A stretch of DNA of 31,968 bases from Bacilli bacterium (GCA_023228385.1 JALOBF010000005.1:1-31968); one strand, 5' to 3'; shown: positions 7,764-16,844, numbered from the stretch's first letter. The notes: a model not told the origin generated them from the letters alone. A program made the numbers and translations.

Positions 7764-8990
7764 ATGTTTAATGCAAAAAAGATTAGGGATTTGTTTCCGA
7801 TGTATCGACTATATCCCCATCTTGTTTATTTAGATAACAGTGCAACGGCGCTTACTCCTCAGGTTGTGCTAGATAAAATGAATGAATATTACAGTCAATA
7901 TGGTGTTAATATTCACCGTGGTGTTTATCATTTAAGTTATAAGGCCACTGAAGAATATGATAAAGCCCGCGAACGGATTGCAGATTTTATTAATAGTGAT
8001 TTTTCGGAACTCGTCTTCACAAAAAACGCTTCTAATTCTCTTAACATGATGGCTCTTATGTATGGAGATAAATATCTGCAAGCCGGTGATGCGGTAATAA
8101 CATCAGAACTCGAACATCACAGTTCATTTCTTCCCTGGATGAAGATGTGTAAAAGGAAAAATGCGGAATTGAGGTTTATCCCGCTTAACGCTGATGGAAG
8201 GATAACGGTTGACAATTTCCGAAAAGTATTTGATAAAAAAGTGAAAGTCGTTGCTTTAACATACGTATCCAATGTTTTGGGGTATATTACGCCAATAAAG
8301 GAAATCATTGCTTTGGCTCACCGGCATAATGCTATTGTTATCGTTGATGCTGCCCAAGCAGCAGCTCATATTAAAATCGATGTTAAAGATTTAGATTGTG
8401 ATTGCTTAGCGTTTTCTGCTCATAAAATGCTCGGCCCGACCGGAATCGGAGCCCTCTATGGTAAAAAAGAATTATTACTAAGTATCGACCCTCTTGAGTA
8501 CGGCGGCGATATGAATAATTCGGTAAGCAAAACTGAGTTAACGATTAAGGAAATTCCGTTTTGTTTTGAAACAGGAACGGCGGCTATTGCTGAAGTGCTT
8601 GGGTTTGCTCAGGCTGTTGAGTTGATTAATGGAATAGGCCTTAAAAATATTGGCCAACATTGTATAACGTTACATAAATATGCCCTATCAAAATTGACTA
8701 ATCTTAAGGGACTTACCGTATATAATCCTAAAGCCGATATTCCGATTATAAGTTTTAATATAGATGGTGTTCATCCCCATGATGCAGCTACTTTTTTTGA
8801 TGAGAGCGGTATTTGTCTTCGGGCCGGTCATCATTGTGCTCAACTTGTTAGCAAATGGCTAGAATGCAATGGCACTTTACGGGCTTCTTTTTATATCTAT
8901 AATGATTATCAAGACGTTGATCGATTTGTGGAAACCGTAAAAGAAACTGTTGATTTTTTTAGGAAAGTCGCTGGTGAAAAAAATGAATAA
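7764..8990 (+). CDS. sufS: Cysteine desulfurase SufS
   Basis: A 408-residue PLP enzyme of the class V aminotransferase fold that removes sulfur from L-cysteine as a persulfide for Fe-S assembly. Visible are the SELEHHSSFLPW segment (114-125), the PLP-binding Asp in VIVDAAQAAAH (D195), the Schiff-base lysine in FSAHKMLGPTG (K221) and the active-site cysteine in LRAGHHCAQ (C358). Group II (SufS) rather than IscS/NifS is indicated by the short loop around this cysteine and by the adjacent sufU. ATG 7764 is chosen over an upstream in-frame start at 7737 because TAGGAG (7751-7756) precedes it and the upstream codons overlap sufD. The 3' end overlaps sufU by 8 bases. Confidence 0.96.
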   Translation: MFNAKKIRDLFPMYRLYPHLVYLDNSATALTPQVVLDKMNEYYSQYGVNIHRGVYHLSYKATEEYDKARERIADFINSDFSELVFTKNASNSLNMMALMYGDKYLQAGDAVITSELEHHSSFLPWMKMCKRKNAELRFIPLNADGRITVDNFRKVFDKKVKVVALTYVSNVLGYITPIKEIIALAHRHNAIVIVDAAQAAAHIKIDVKDLDCDCLAFSAHKMLGPTGIGALYGKKELLLSIDPLEYGGDMNNSVSKTELTIKEIPFCFETGTAAIAEVLGFAQAVELINGIGLKNIGQHCITLHKYALSKLTNLKGLTVYNPKADIPIISFNIDGVHPHDAATFFDESGICLRAGHHCAQLVSKWLECNGTLRASFYIYNDYQDVDRFVETVKETVDFFRKVAGEKNE

Positions 8991-9420
8991 TTTAGAAAAT
9001 TTATATCGTCAGGTTATAATTGAACATTATAAGCATCCCCGTAATAAAGGCCTAAAAGGGTTTCCGCAAGCTCGTTTATATAATCCATCATGCGGCGACG
9101 ATATTACAATGGAAACAAAAATAGACTCCGGAATAATACAGGAAATAAATTTTGACGGAACCGGCTGTTCGATTTGTTGTTCTTCTGCCAGCATTTTAAC
9201 TGAATTATTAAAAGGTAAATCAATAACTGAAGCAAAAAAAATTATTGCGAAATATTATTCTTTAATAAAAGGAGAAGTTATTGATGGGGAAGAAGAATTG
9301 GCGGAAGCAATGGTTTACCAAGGGGTATCAAAATTCCCGGCTCGGATAAAATGTGCGGCCTTGCCTTGGAAGGCACTTGAACAATTATTGGACGGTGAAA
9401 ATAATGAACAAAAATCTTAG
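8983..9420 (+). CDS. sufU: Zinc-dependent sulfurtransferase SufU
   Basis: A 145-residue IscU-like protein. In Bacillota, SufU accepts the persulfide from SufS and passes it on rather than acting as a scaffold. The zinc ligands known from Bacillus SufU are all found at the same spacing: C37 and D39 in NPSCGDD, C62 in GTGCSICC and C124 in RIKCAALPW. The SufU-specific insertion between C62 and C124 is also present. ATG 8983 overlaps the end of sufS, giving the expected MNNLENLYRQVIIEHYKHPR opening; there is an in-frame upstream extension inside sufS, which I reject. It overlaps sufB by 17 bases. Confidence 0.95.
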   Translation: MNNLENLYRQVIIEHYKHPRNKGLKGFPQARLYNPSCGDDITMETKIDSGIIQEINFDGTGCSICCSSASILTELLKGKSITEAKKIIAKYYSLIKGEVIDGEEELAEAMVYQGVSKFPARIKCAALPWKALEQLLDGENNEQKS

Positions 9421-10804
9421 TAAAATTATTGGTGAATATAAATATGGTTTTACAACAGATACTGAAAGTATAATAAACATAGGCAAAGGATTAAGTATTG
9501 AAGTTGTAAAAGCCATTTCTGAATATAAAAAAGAACCTGATTGGATGTTGGACTTTCGTATAAAGGCTTATAATAAATTTCAATCAATGCCCCTTCCCAA
9601 ATTTGGACCGCAGCTTGATTTTATTGATTTCAAAGAATACACTTATTATATTAAATCAAGTGAAGCGGTTGAAAACAGTTGGGATAAAGTGCCTGAAAAA
9701 ATTAAAGACACTTTTGACAAATTAGGAATTCCTGCGGCAGAAAAAAAATATTTAGCCGGTGTTTCCACCCAGTTTGAATCGGAAGTCGTCTATCACAATA
9801 CCCTAAAAGAGTTAAAGGAGCTCGGAGTTTTATTTTGTGATACCGATACAGCGGTTCGCTTATATCCGGAAATTATAAAAGATTATTTTGGAAAAGTTGT
9901 TCCCTATGGTGATAATAAATTTGCGGCCTTAAATTCGGCAGTCTGGAGCGGCGGCTCCTTTATCTATGTTCCAAAGGGAGTAAAACTTAATAAACCGCTA
10001 CAATCTTATTTCCGGATAAACAGCGAAAGAATGGGGCAATTTGAACGTTCGCTTATTATTGTCGATGATGACGCAAGTTTAAATTATGTTGAAGGATGTA
10101 CGGCCCCGATTTACTCTAAAGATTCGCTTCATGCGGCAGTCGTTGAGATATATGTAAAAAAAGGAGCCTATTGTCGTTATTCAACAATTCAAAATTGGTC
10201 TACTAATATTGTCAATTTAGTAACAAAACGGGCTCTATGCGAGGCTGATTCTCATATGGAATGGATTGACGGTAATATCGGCTCGATGATCAATATGAAA
10301 TATCCGGCTTGCATTCTAAAAGGAAATAAAGCAAAGGGGACAGCAATATCAATAGCTTATGCCGGTGCTAATCAAATCCAAGATGCCGGCGCGAAGATGA
10401 TTCATCTTGCCCCCAATACTACTAGTAAAGTGATTTCAAAATCAATTTGCCGCGGCGGTGGTAAAGTAAACTATCGGGGATTCGTCAGTTGTTCTGAAAA
10501 GGCGGTTAATGCTCGTGCCCGGGTGGAATGCGATACGATTATTCTTGATGATATTTCTGCCAGCGATACCCTTCCGACCAATATTGTTAAGAATCAGAAA
10601 GCAAGAATCGAACATGAAGCAACCGTTTCCAAAGTCAGTGAAGACCAATTATTTTATTTAATGAGTAGGGGTTTAACTGAAGAACAAGCTTTGGAAATGA
10701 TAGTTATGGGGTTTATTGAACCTTTTGCCAAAGAATTACCAATGGAATATGCGGTTGAACTCAATCAATTAATTAAATTGGAAATGTCGGGCTCCATAGG
10801 TTAA
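9404..10804 (+). CDS. sufB: SUF scaffold subunit SufB
   Basis: A 466-residue full-length SufB, the subunit on which the nascent cluster is thought to form with SufC and SufD. The central beta-helix region carries the invariant SAVWSGGSFIYVPKGV stretch (178-193). The proposed cluster/sulfur residues are present: C376 in RVECDTIIL and the RIEHEA glutamates (403, 405). The C-terminus has the LFYLMSRGLTEEQA helix also seen in SufD. ATG 9404 lies within the end of sufU and follows GGTGA; the upstream extension from 9353 is inside sufU and rejected. It is the last gene of the apbE-suf operon and is followed by a terminator. Confidence 0.97.
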   Translation: MNKNLSKIIGEYKYGFTTDTESIINIGKGLSIEVVKAISEYKKEPDWMLDFRIKAYNKFQSMPLPKFGPQLDFIDFKEYTYYIKSSEAVENSWDKVPEKIKDTFDKLGIPAAEKKYLAGVSTQFESEVVYHNTLKELKELGVLFCDTDTAVRLYPEIIKDYFGKVVPYGDNKFAALNSAVWSGGSFIYVPKGVKLNKPLQSYFRINSERMGQFERSLIIVDDDASLNYVEGCTAPIYSKDSLHAAVVEIYVKKGAYCRYSTIQNWSTNIVNLVTKRALCEADSHMEWIDGNIGSMINMKYPACILKGNKAKGTAISIAYAGANQIQDAGAKMIHLAPNTTSKVISKSICRGGGKVNYRGFVSCSEKAVNARARVECDTIILDDISASDTLPTNIVKNQKARIEHEATVSKVSEDQLFYLMSRGLTEEQALEMIVMGFIEPFAKELPMEYAVELNQLIKLEMSGSIG

Positions 10805-10806
10805 TT

Positions 10807-10839
10807 AAAAATCGTCAAAGATTTGCTTTGGCGGTTTTT
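10807..10839 (+). terminator. Terminator of the suf operon
   Basis: A 14-bp stem with G-U pairs (10807-10820 with 10826-10839) and a five-base loop; its 3' arm ends in five Ts. Confidence 0.85.
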
Positions 10840-10897
10840 AATATAATAAATAATATGCTTAAAAAAAATATGACTTTATTTTTCTTATATTTTTTAG

Positions 10898-10903
10898 TAT
10901 AAT
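10898..10903 (+). promoter_or_regulatory. -10 element of the pseudo-ABC/ltaS operon
   Basis: TATAAT lies 18 bases before the start codon, with AGGAG (10911-10915) between. No clear -35 is seen in the T-rich stretch upstream. Confidence 0.5.
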
Positions 10904-10921
10904 AATAATTAGGAGTTAAGT

Positions 10922-11749
10922 ATGATATCCCTTAAGATTGAAAATTTAAAATTGAATAACTATTTGATAAATATCGATTTTTCCAATCAACAAGCGGTAG
11001 CGATTTGGGCTTCGGATATAAAAATCGTCGGTGAATTTTTCAGTATTATAGCCGGTATTAATAAAAACAATAATACCTGTTTTTATTATGAGAAAGATGT
11101 TTTTGATAATAAAGAGTATTTTCAATCCCGAGTATATTTTGATTTTCGGAAACGGTATCTTTCCTCATTAAAATTAAATTATCTTGAAGAAAGGTTTCGT
11201 CAAAAATATAATATTGTATTTAATAAAAACGAGTTTAGAAAAGTTTCGGAAATATTAGATATCCGGGGGGAAACTGAGGTTTCCAATGTTTGTAGTTATA
11301 CAAAAACAGGTAACACTTTTGTTAATTATGCATTAACTCGTTCTTTGGAAAAATCTAATATTATTATTAATAATCCGACGATTAATCTTTCAATTAAAAC
11401 GGATATTGATATAATTGCTAGCGGCTTAACCGATAAAAGTAAGTATAATATGATTATACTTGGTCCCGATAATTTATCGGCTTTTAACGACAAATTGGAT
11501 AAAATCATATTTTTCTCTGATTTTAATAACGGCACGATAATGGCAGATAATAAAGACAGTTTGATTGTTGTAAAAGGGGTGCCGGAGGGAAGTTTTAATA
11601 ATGAAAATATCATTTATCGTAATGACGAAAAAACTATTTTATTAAACAAATTAACACGATCAGAGCTTAAGAATTTACAAAAAAAAGGGCAATTAGAGAT
11701 AATATCAGTTTATCAAATTGATGAATATGTTTTGAGGTCAGACCCATGA
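10922..11749 (+). CDS. Degenerate ABC-ATPase-like protein (nucleotide motifs lost)
   Basis: A 275-residue protein whose layout follows an ABC-2-type exporter ATPase although every catalytic motif is missing. The opening MISLKIENLKLNNYLINIDF parallels the usual ATPase start. Where Walker A should be (28-37) it reads IWASDIKIVG, followed by a normal-looking FFSIIAGI. The signature position (123-131) reads VCSYTKTGN, followed by VNYALTRSLEKS as in 'R.aLARALL'. Walker B is replaced by NIIINNPTINLSI (146-158), and the H-loop by IILGPDNLS. The C-terminus (SVYQIDEYVL) resembles the 'sLEdvFl' tail. The frame is open throughout, so the protein seems to be maintained rather than decaying. Its stop overlaps the next gene by ATGA, coupling it to a six-TM protein. 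The homology is my reading of the pattern, not a search result. Confidence 0.6.
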   Translation: MISLKIENLKLNNYLINIDFSNQQAVAIWASDIKIVGEFFSIIAGINKNNNTCFYYEKDVFDNKEYFQSRVYFDFRKRYLSSLKLNYLEERFRQKYNIVFNKNEFRKVSEILDIRGETEVSNVCSYTKTGNTFVNYALTRSLEKSNIIINNPTINLSIKTDIDIIASGLTDKSKYNMIILGPDNLSAFNDKLDKIIFFSDFNNGTIMADNKDSLIVVKGVPEGSFNNENIIYRNDEKTILLNKLTRSELKNLQKKGQLEIISVYQIDEYVLRSDP

Positions 11750-12363
11750 AAAAAGAATTTTTTTTAAAAATTTGGCATAATTATTTTTTTCAATTGGGAT
11801 TAGCTTTTGTGTCGGCATTGTTTTTAATAATGGTTGCAATTGTTTTATTTGAAGATATTGATCTAGACAACACTATGTTAATATATAATATTTTTGGTAC
11901 ACTCACTTTGGTTGGTTTTATTTACAGTTATAATCTAACCAAAAAACATTTGCGAAGCAAGTTGGAAGTCGGAATAACAAGAAAGCAGATTTATCGAAAT
12001 TATTTTGTTAATATAATGATTACTTTAATAGTTGCTTTGTTTTTGGTGGCCTACTATATGTTTGTCTATAAAAAAGTTATCAAAAACACTTTAACAATCC
12101 TACAGTTATTTGATTTTAAAAAAATGCTGTTTTTGCCTTTAGTGTTTTTGCTGGTATCTTTTATTGGATTTGTTTTTGGAATTATTCAAATCAAAAGAAA
12201 AGTATTTTATTTATTGTTTACGGTAATTGTTATGGGCTTAATAATCGTCGTTATTTATTTTAGTATTGCTTATTTTATCAATTTAATATTATTAGCGGCA
12301 GTACTGATTATGGGAATGATAAATTATTTGTTAATAATTAATTATCGGATTAAGGAGAAATAG
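11746..12363 (+). CDS. Six-TM membrane protein, ABC-2 permease-like
   Basis: A 205-residue integral membrane protein with about six hydrophobic segments (15-35, 43-61, 87-107, 126-147, 152-173, 176-198) and short basic loops. Between segments 2 and 3 is KLEVGITRKQIYRNYF (72-87), like the 'GitRk.iy' loop common in ABC-2-type permeases. This, together with ATGA overlap with the ABC-like gene upstream, makes it the probable membrane partner of that protein. There is no catalytic motif. It lies 3 bases before ltaS, so all three are one transcript. Function is unknown: the pair may export something or may regulate the downstream enzyme. Confidence 0.7.
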   Translation: MKKEFFLKIWHNYFFQLGLAFVSALFLIMVAIVLFEDIDLDNTMLIYNIFGTLTLVGFIYSYNLTKKHLRSKLEVGITRKQIYRNYFVNIMITLIVALFLVAYYMFVYKKVIKNTLTILQLFDFKKMLFLPLVFLLVSFIGFVFGIIQIKRKVFYLLFTVIVMGLIIVVIYFSIAYFINLILLAAVLIMGMINYLLIINYRIKEK

Positions 12364-12366
12364 TAG

Positions 12367-14457
12367 ATGGAAACGAAACGGTTAAATAAATATAAAATTA
12401 TCTATATTGCGGCTTTTATTGCCTTGCATATATTAAATAGTTTTTTAATGACTACTAGCTTAGTTTTCCCGGATATAAATCCCTATCCCCGAACTTTTTT
12501 TATGATGATTAATAGTTTTTTTGGTGACTTCGGTTTTATTATGCTGTTTTTGGGATTAGCAGTTCTGATTTTTAAAACCGATTATAAACGGGGAAAATTT
12601 ATAATGATAGTATCGATAGTTTTAAGCATTCTATATCTCGGGATGTCCGTATATATTTATTATTATAAAACTTTTTTCTCGTTTTATAATCTTGAAACTT
12701 TTGGTACACCGGCCGGCGGTAAGGCTTTTATGTTTTTAATTCGGGCTCTACCGGGGCTGATTATAAAAGCAAAGTTTATATTTCTCCTACCGGCAGCGAT
12801 TGTTATTACTTTATATATATTTTTCTTTTATCGCAACCGGAAAAAGGAGGAGTTTTTCCAATCTTCCTTTATCACAGGATTAAACCGGCTTTACATCGGT
12901 ATTTTAATGTTTGCAATCGGATTTTTAACGATGGGCAATAGTCTTAGTGCTTATTTTTTTGATATTAATGATACATGGTATGAAGATAATGCAACCCCAA
13001 TCTACGGTATCCAAACGACGGGTTTATTTAATTACTATATATATGATGCCTATTCTTATTTTTTTACCGATGAGGTTTACCCGGAAGAGAAGAAAAAGGA
13101 AATTGAAGTTGAATTAGAAAAATACAAAAACATTGAGCGAACAAGTCCAATCGATGGTATAACTTACGGTAATAGTGCTTTTGCCGGAATCTTTAAAGAT
13201 AAAAATTTGGTGATGGTCCAGGTCGAGTCGCTCAATAATTTTGTTGTCGGTTTAACTATCGAGATTGATGGTCAACCGGTTGAAGTCACCCCCAATTTAA
13301 ATCGGATTTTAAGTAATTCAGTATATTTAAACAATTATTATCATAGTGTCGGTATCGGCAATACCTCCGATGCTGAATTTACAAATTTAACCGGCTTAAA
13401 TCCGATCGGTCCCAATTTCACAATTTTACGTTATAATAATGTTCAATATCAAACGTTACCAAAATTGTTTCGGGATAAAGGCTATTCATCTATTTCCGTT
13501 CACGCCAATACCGGAGCTTTTTATGAAAGGGCTAATATTCATCCTAATTTATATGGATTTGATGTTCATTATTCTGAAGAGAAACTGGAGATGAATTCCG
13601 ATAATTTAATACATACTTGGCTTAATGATACAGATATGTTACGGCAAACGGTCGATTTAATGAAAAAGCATAGCCAAAACGGACCGGTATTTGTTTTTCC
13701 GATTACTATTTCTAATCACACTCCTTATAACAAACCGCTCGAGAGTAAAAACGGATGGTTTAAAGAAAAAGAAAACTTATTTCCCGACGATTTTAAATTA
13801 GTCAATAGTATAATCCGCAATCCACAGCATATAGGTTATTTGGAACATGTAAGTTATACTGATTATGCATTGGGGGTATTGTTTGATTGTTTGGAAGAAA
13901 AAGGTCTGGCCGATGACACCATCGTTATACTATACGGCGATCACGGATGCGGTTTTGATGTTTATGATATGTTTTATGAAAATCCTGATATCTTTGCCAA
14001 TCCTATAAACTACATTAATAATCATGCCGAAGACCCGATTTCAAAAAGGCTGATGGAACGGAAGCTTCTTCAAAACATTCCCTTTATTATTTTTGATCCT
14101 TCGGGAAAAACAATCAAAGAAAATGGAATTTTAGAAACTCAGATTATTTCTTTGGTTCGGGGGACCAACTGTACAGCCCGAACCGTAGCTAATCTTTTTG
14201 ACCTTAATCCGAAATATTATTTTGGTGTTGATGCTTTATCCGATGCGGTGACTTTTGTCTATAATCCGCGGAATCATGATATTTATGTTGACGGAATGGT
14301 TATTTCCGGTCAATCCGAAGACTACTATATTTATGATGATAATTACTTATTTTATTATACTGAAGATAAAATCAAAGATATAATCAATGCTTTTCACGAA
14401 TATAAGGATTTTAATGACAAACTTTTAAAATATCAAATCTTCCCTCCTTTAATTTAG
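12367..14457 (+). CDS. ltaS: Lipoteichoic acid synthase family protein
   Basis: A 696-residue membrane enzyme with five N-terminal TM segments (about 11-31, 52-70, 78-98, 137-155, 174-195) and an extracellular alkaline-phosphatase-fold sulfatase-like domain from about residue 275. Family members transfer glycerol-phosphate from phosphatidylglycerol to a growing polymer or a glycolipid. Catalytic residues seen: E287 in QVES, the nucleophile T333 in GIGNTSDAEF, H451 in ISNHTPY, and D525-H526 in YGDHG. Length is slightly above the roughly 620-650 of Bacillus and Staphylococcus LtaS. The ATG follows AAGGAGAAA of the upstream gene end. The polymer made cannot be told from sequence; LtaS-like primases or other phosphoglycerol transferases are possible. 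Confidence 0.9.
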   Translation: METKRLNKYKIIYIAAFIALHILNSFLMTTSLVFPDINPYPRTFFMMINSFFGDFGFIMLFLGLAVLIFKTDYKRGKFIMIVSIVLSILYLGMSVYIYYYKTFFSFYNLETFGTPAGGKAFMFLIRALPGLIIKAKFIFLLPAAIVITLYIFFFYRNRKKEEFFQSSFITGLNRLYIGILMFAIGFLTMGNSLSAYFFDINDTWYEDNATPIYGIQTTGLFNYYIYDAYSYFFTDEVYPEEKKKEIEVELEKYKNIERTSPIDGITYGNSAFAGIFKDKNLVMVQVESLNNFVVGLTIEIDGQPVEVTPNLNRILSNSVYLNNYYHSVGIGNTSDAEFTNLTGLNPIGPNFTILRYNNVQYQTLPKLFRDKGYSSISVHANTGAFYERANIHPNLYGFDVHYSEEKLEMNSDNLIHTWLNDTDMLRQTVDLMKKHSQNGPVFVFPITISNHTPYNKPLESKNGWFKEKENLFPDDFKLVNSIIRNPQHIGYLEHVSYTDYALGVLFDCLEEKGLADDTIVILYGDHGCGFDVYDMFYENPDIFANPINYINNHAEDPISKRLMERKLLQNIPFIIFDPSGKTIKENGILETQIISLVRGTNCTARTVANLFDLNPKYYFGVDALSDAVTFVYNPRNHDIYVDGMVISGQSEDYYIYDDNYLFYYTEDKIKDIINAFHEYKDFNDKLLKYQIFPPLI

Positions 14458-14460
14458 ATT

Positions 14461-14485
14461 GGTCGACAAATGCCTCGGCCTTTTT
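14461..14485 (+). terminator. Terminator after ltaS
   Basis: GGTCGA (14461-14466) pairs with TCGGCC (14475-14480), including one T-G pair, over an eight-base loop, then five Ts. Confidence 0.7.
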
Positions 14486-14525
14486 CTAAAATATTGAAGC
14501 AAGTATACTCGAATTAAATTTATCA

Positions 14526-14531
14526 TATAAT
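14526..14531 (+). promoter_or_regulatory. Possible -10 of the hydrolase-Mur ligase-Ddl operon
   Basis: TATAAT ends five bases before ATG 14537. If used, transcription would begin at or next to the start codon, giving a leaderless mRNA. No -35 is evident at 17 bases. A second candidate, TATACT at 14504-14509, would give a short leader without an SD. Confidence 0.4.
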
Positions 14532-14536
14532 TAAGT

Positions 14537-15277
14537 ATGATGATAAATTATTTAGTTTTACCTTTTGGGAAAATGGCATATTATTTAGAAGGAGAAGGTC
14601 AAACTATCGTATTCTTGCATGGATGGGGGCAAAACTTTTCTTCTTTTAAAAAAATAGTCTCTAATTTAATATCCGAGTATCAAGTTTTGGGCGTTGATTT
14701 ACTTGGCTTCGGTCATAGTGAAGTTCCAACGACGCCGCTGTCAGTTAAAGAGTATGCCGACAGCCTTAAGGCATTGTTTGATACGCTTATGATAAATTCA
14801 CCAATCATAGTTGCTCACTCGTTCGGTGGGCGAATAGCGCTTAAATATTGTGCCGATTATGGGGCTGAAAAGTTATTTTTGCTTGGCGCGGCTGGTTTAA
14901 AGAAAAGAAGTATACGGCGCTTTTTTCAGATTTGGTATTATAAAATATTTAGAAAAATATATAAAATAATCGCTCCAAAAAAATATCAGAAATTAATAGA
15001 TAAGTCCGGGTCAAAAGATTATCGTAGTGCCAAAGGCATTATGCGTCAAATCTTAATCAAAACGGTAAATTACGACTCGCGCCGCGATATGAAACGAGTC
15101 GCTTGCCCGACTTATTTATTTTGGGGTTTGTTGGATGAAGAAACACCCTATGGGGATGGTCTTAAAATGGCAAAAATAATTCCTAATGCTGAAATAGTAA
15201 CATTTTATAACAGCGGCCATTTTTGTTATATCCAAGAAGAACAAAGATTTATAAAAATGCTTAAAGATTTATTATAG
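14537..15277 (+). CDS. Alpha/beta-fold hydrolase
   Basis: A 246-residue cytosolic alpha/beta hydrolase of the esterase/haloalkane-dehalogenase-like superfamily. Visible are the oxyanion-hole segment HGWGQ (28-32), nucleophile elbow AHSFGG with S95, acid D200 in GLLDEETPY and base H228 in NSGHF, so the catalytic triad is complete. A basic helical cap lies around 122-160. The substrate is unknown. The start could be ATG 14537 or the adjacent ATG 14540; neither has an SD sequence, unlike almost every other gene here. It lies 10 bases before a Mur-ligase gene and likely shares its transcript, which suggests an envelope-related ester or amide substrate (inference). Confidence 0.88.
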   Translation: MMINYLVLPFGKMAYYLEGEGQTIVFLHGWGQNFSSFKKIVSNLISEYQVLGVDLLGFGHSEVPTTPLSVKEYADSLKALFDTLMINSPIIVAHSFGGRIALKYCADYGAEKLFLLGAAGLKKRSIRRFFQIWYYKIFRKIYKIIAPKKYQKLIDKSGSKDYRSAKGIMRQILIKTVNYDSRRDMKRVACPTYLFWGLLDEETPYGDGLKMAKIIPNAEIVTFYNSGHFCYIQEEQRFIKMLKDLL

Positions 15278-15287
15278 AGGATAGTTT

Positions 15288-16835
15288 ATGGACACATTTA
15301 AAAATGCAACCGAGTATATATCAATTGTTTTTGGTGCTTATCTAACGGTTTTGGCGGTACTGCGTTTACTGAATCTTCTCCAACAAAGCCACTACCATTT
15401 TTCTGGTTTTATACCGATTTTAAGATATTATTATTATCGCTTTGGTTTATTTTTAATTCCATTTGTGATTTTTATTTTTTTGCTTGGAAATTGGTATGTT
15501 CAAATCATATATTCATTGTATGGCGGAGCACTAGTCTGGTATTATAAAAAGCATAAACCAATAATTGAATTGAATGTAACCCCTCGGATTAAGCGCCTTT
15601 TATTTACAATCTTAATTGTTACGGTTTCGGTCGGAACATTATTACATTATTTTTTGCCTTTGCCGCAATTACACTCTTCGCTTGTGATAATTTACATTTT
15701 ATTACCGTTATTAATTTTCTTGGCCGCCGGTATTAATTATCCGATTGAATATTCAATCGCAAAATATTATCAATCAATGGCCAAAAATAAATTAAAAAAA
15801 TATCATACCATAGTAATCGGTATTACCGGCAGTTACGGAAAAACCAGCACAAAGAATATCCTTTATTCTTTTTTAAAAGAAAAAGAAATGGTTATTTGTA
15901 CGGATAAATCATATAACACCTTAAACGGCATCGCTCTTAATATTAATCAAAAGTTATTTCCCGAGCATCGTTATTTGATTGCGGAAATGGGAGCGAGCCG
16001 GAAAGGCGATATTAAGAAACTGAACGCTTTTATCAAACCTCAATACGGCATTGTGACGGCGGTTGGGCCGCAGCATTTAAAGACATTTAAATCAATGGAG
16101 AATATTGTTACGGAAAAAATGAGATTAATAGTAAGCTTACCCCATACCGGTATCGGTATTATTAATAACGATGATTCAGCTATTGCCGGTTGTCCGGTTA
16201 AAACGGAAGCCCGGATTGTTACTTTTGGTATAGAAAGCCCGGCCGATTATCGGGCAACTCATATAAAAACCGGTATTGACGGTCTTTATTTTACTATTAA
16301 TTACCCCGGTGGTGCTGCAGAAATTAAAGCCGGATTACTAGGTTATCATAATATTTATAATATTTTGGCGGGTTTTGCCCTAGCAAGGGAATTAGGCGTT
16401 TCGGTTTCTGAGATTGTATTTCAGGCTTCCCGTTTGGAACCGGTAAAAAACCGATTAAGTGTTACGGAAGAAGGGGGCTTAACTATCTTAGAAGATGCCT
16501 TTAACAGCAATTACCATGGTTTTATTAATGCCCTTGCCGTCTTGGCCAACGGCAAGGAGTTGAAAATATTAATTACACCAGGAATTGTTGAGACCGGACA
16601 GATGGAAAAGCAGCTTAATTACGCGTTGTCAGAAAAAATCAGTCAGGTATGTGATTTTGTGGTATTAATAAAATCAAAAACCGGAATGATAATAAAAGAC
16701 GGTTTGGATAATAATAAATTTTCAAATTATATTTTAGCAGACAATTATAAAACGGCAATAAATTATGTAAAAAATAATTTTTCAAAAGCAACAGTTCTTA
16801 TTGAAAATGATATTGCCGATATATATAAAATATAG
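15288..16835 (+). CDS. Membrane-anchored MurF-like Mur ligase
   Basis: A 515-residue protein with about five TM segments (11-31, 50-67, 69-85, 104-121, 131-149) followed by a Mur-ligase ATPase core and C-terminal domain. The P-loop is GITGSYGKTSTK (178-189), followed by EMG (233-235), the GPQHLKTFKS segment (260-269) and the VTEKMRL lysine (K277). The order and motifs are closest to MurF, which adds D-Ala-D-Ala to the UDP-MurNAc peptide. However, the N-terminal UDP-substrate domain of MurF is absent and membrane helices stand in its place, so the acceptor may be lipid-linked or different. AGAGGATAG precedes the ATG. It lies 9 bases before a Ddl-family gene, the natural supplier of a D-Ala-D-Ala type donor. 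The specific reaction is unproven. Confidence 0.85.
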   Translation: MDTFKNATEYISIVFGAYLTVLAVLRLLNLLQQSHYHFSGFIPILRYYYYRFGLFLIPFVIFIFLLGNWYVQIIYSLYGGALVWYYKKHKPIIELNVTPRIKRLLFTILIVTVSVGTLLHYFLPLPQLHSSLVIIYILLPLLIFLAAGINYPIEYSIAKYYQSMAKNKLKKYHTIVIGITGSYGKTSTKNILYSFLKEKEMVICTDKSYNTLNGIALNINQKLFPEHRYLIAEMGASRKGDIKKLNAFIKPQYGIVTAVGPQHLKTFKSMENIVTEKMRLIVSLPHTGIGIINNDDSAIAGCPVKTEARIVTFGIESPADYRATHIKTGIDGLYFTINYPGGAAEIKAGLLGYHNIYNILAGFALARELGVSVSEIVFQASRLEPVKNRLSVTEEGGLTILEDAFNSNYHGFINALAVLANGKELKILITPGIVETGQMEKQLNYALSEKISQVCDFVVLIKSKTGMIIKDGLDNNKFSNYILADNYKTAINYVKNNFSKATVLIENDIADIYKI

Positions 16836-16844
16836 GGGGTATTA

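Noticed and set aside
10922..11749. Frameshifted remnant of an active ABC ATPase
   Set aside because: The frame is open for 275 codons with a good SD and coupled neighbours, and the altered motifs are substitutions in place, so a recent pseudogene is less likely than a maintained pseudo-enzyme.
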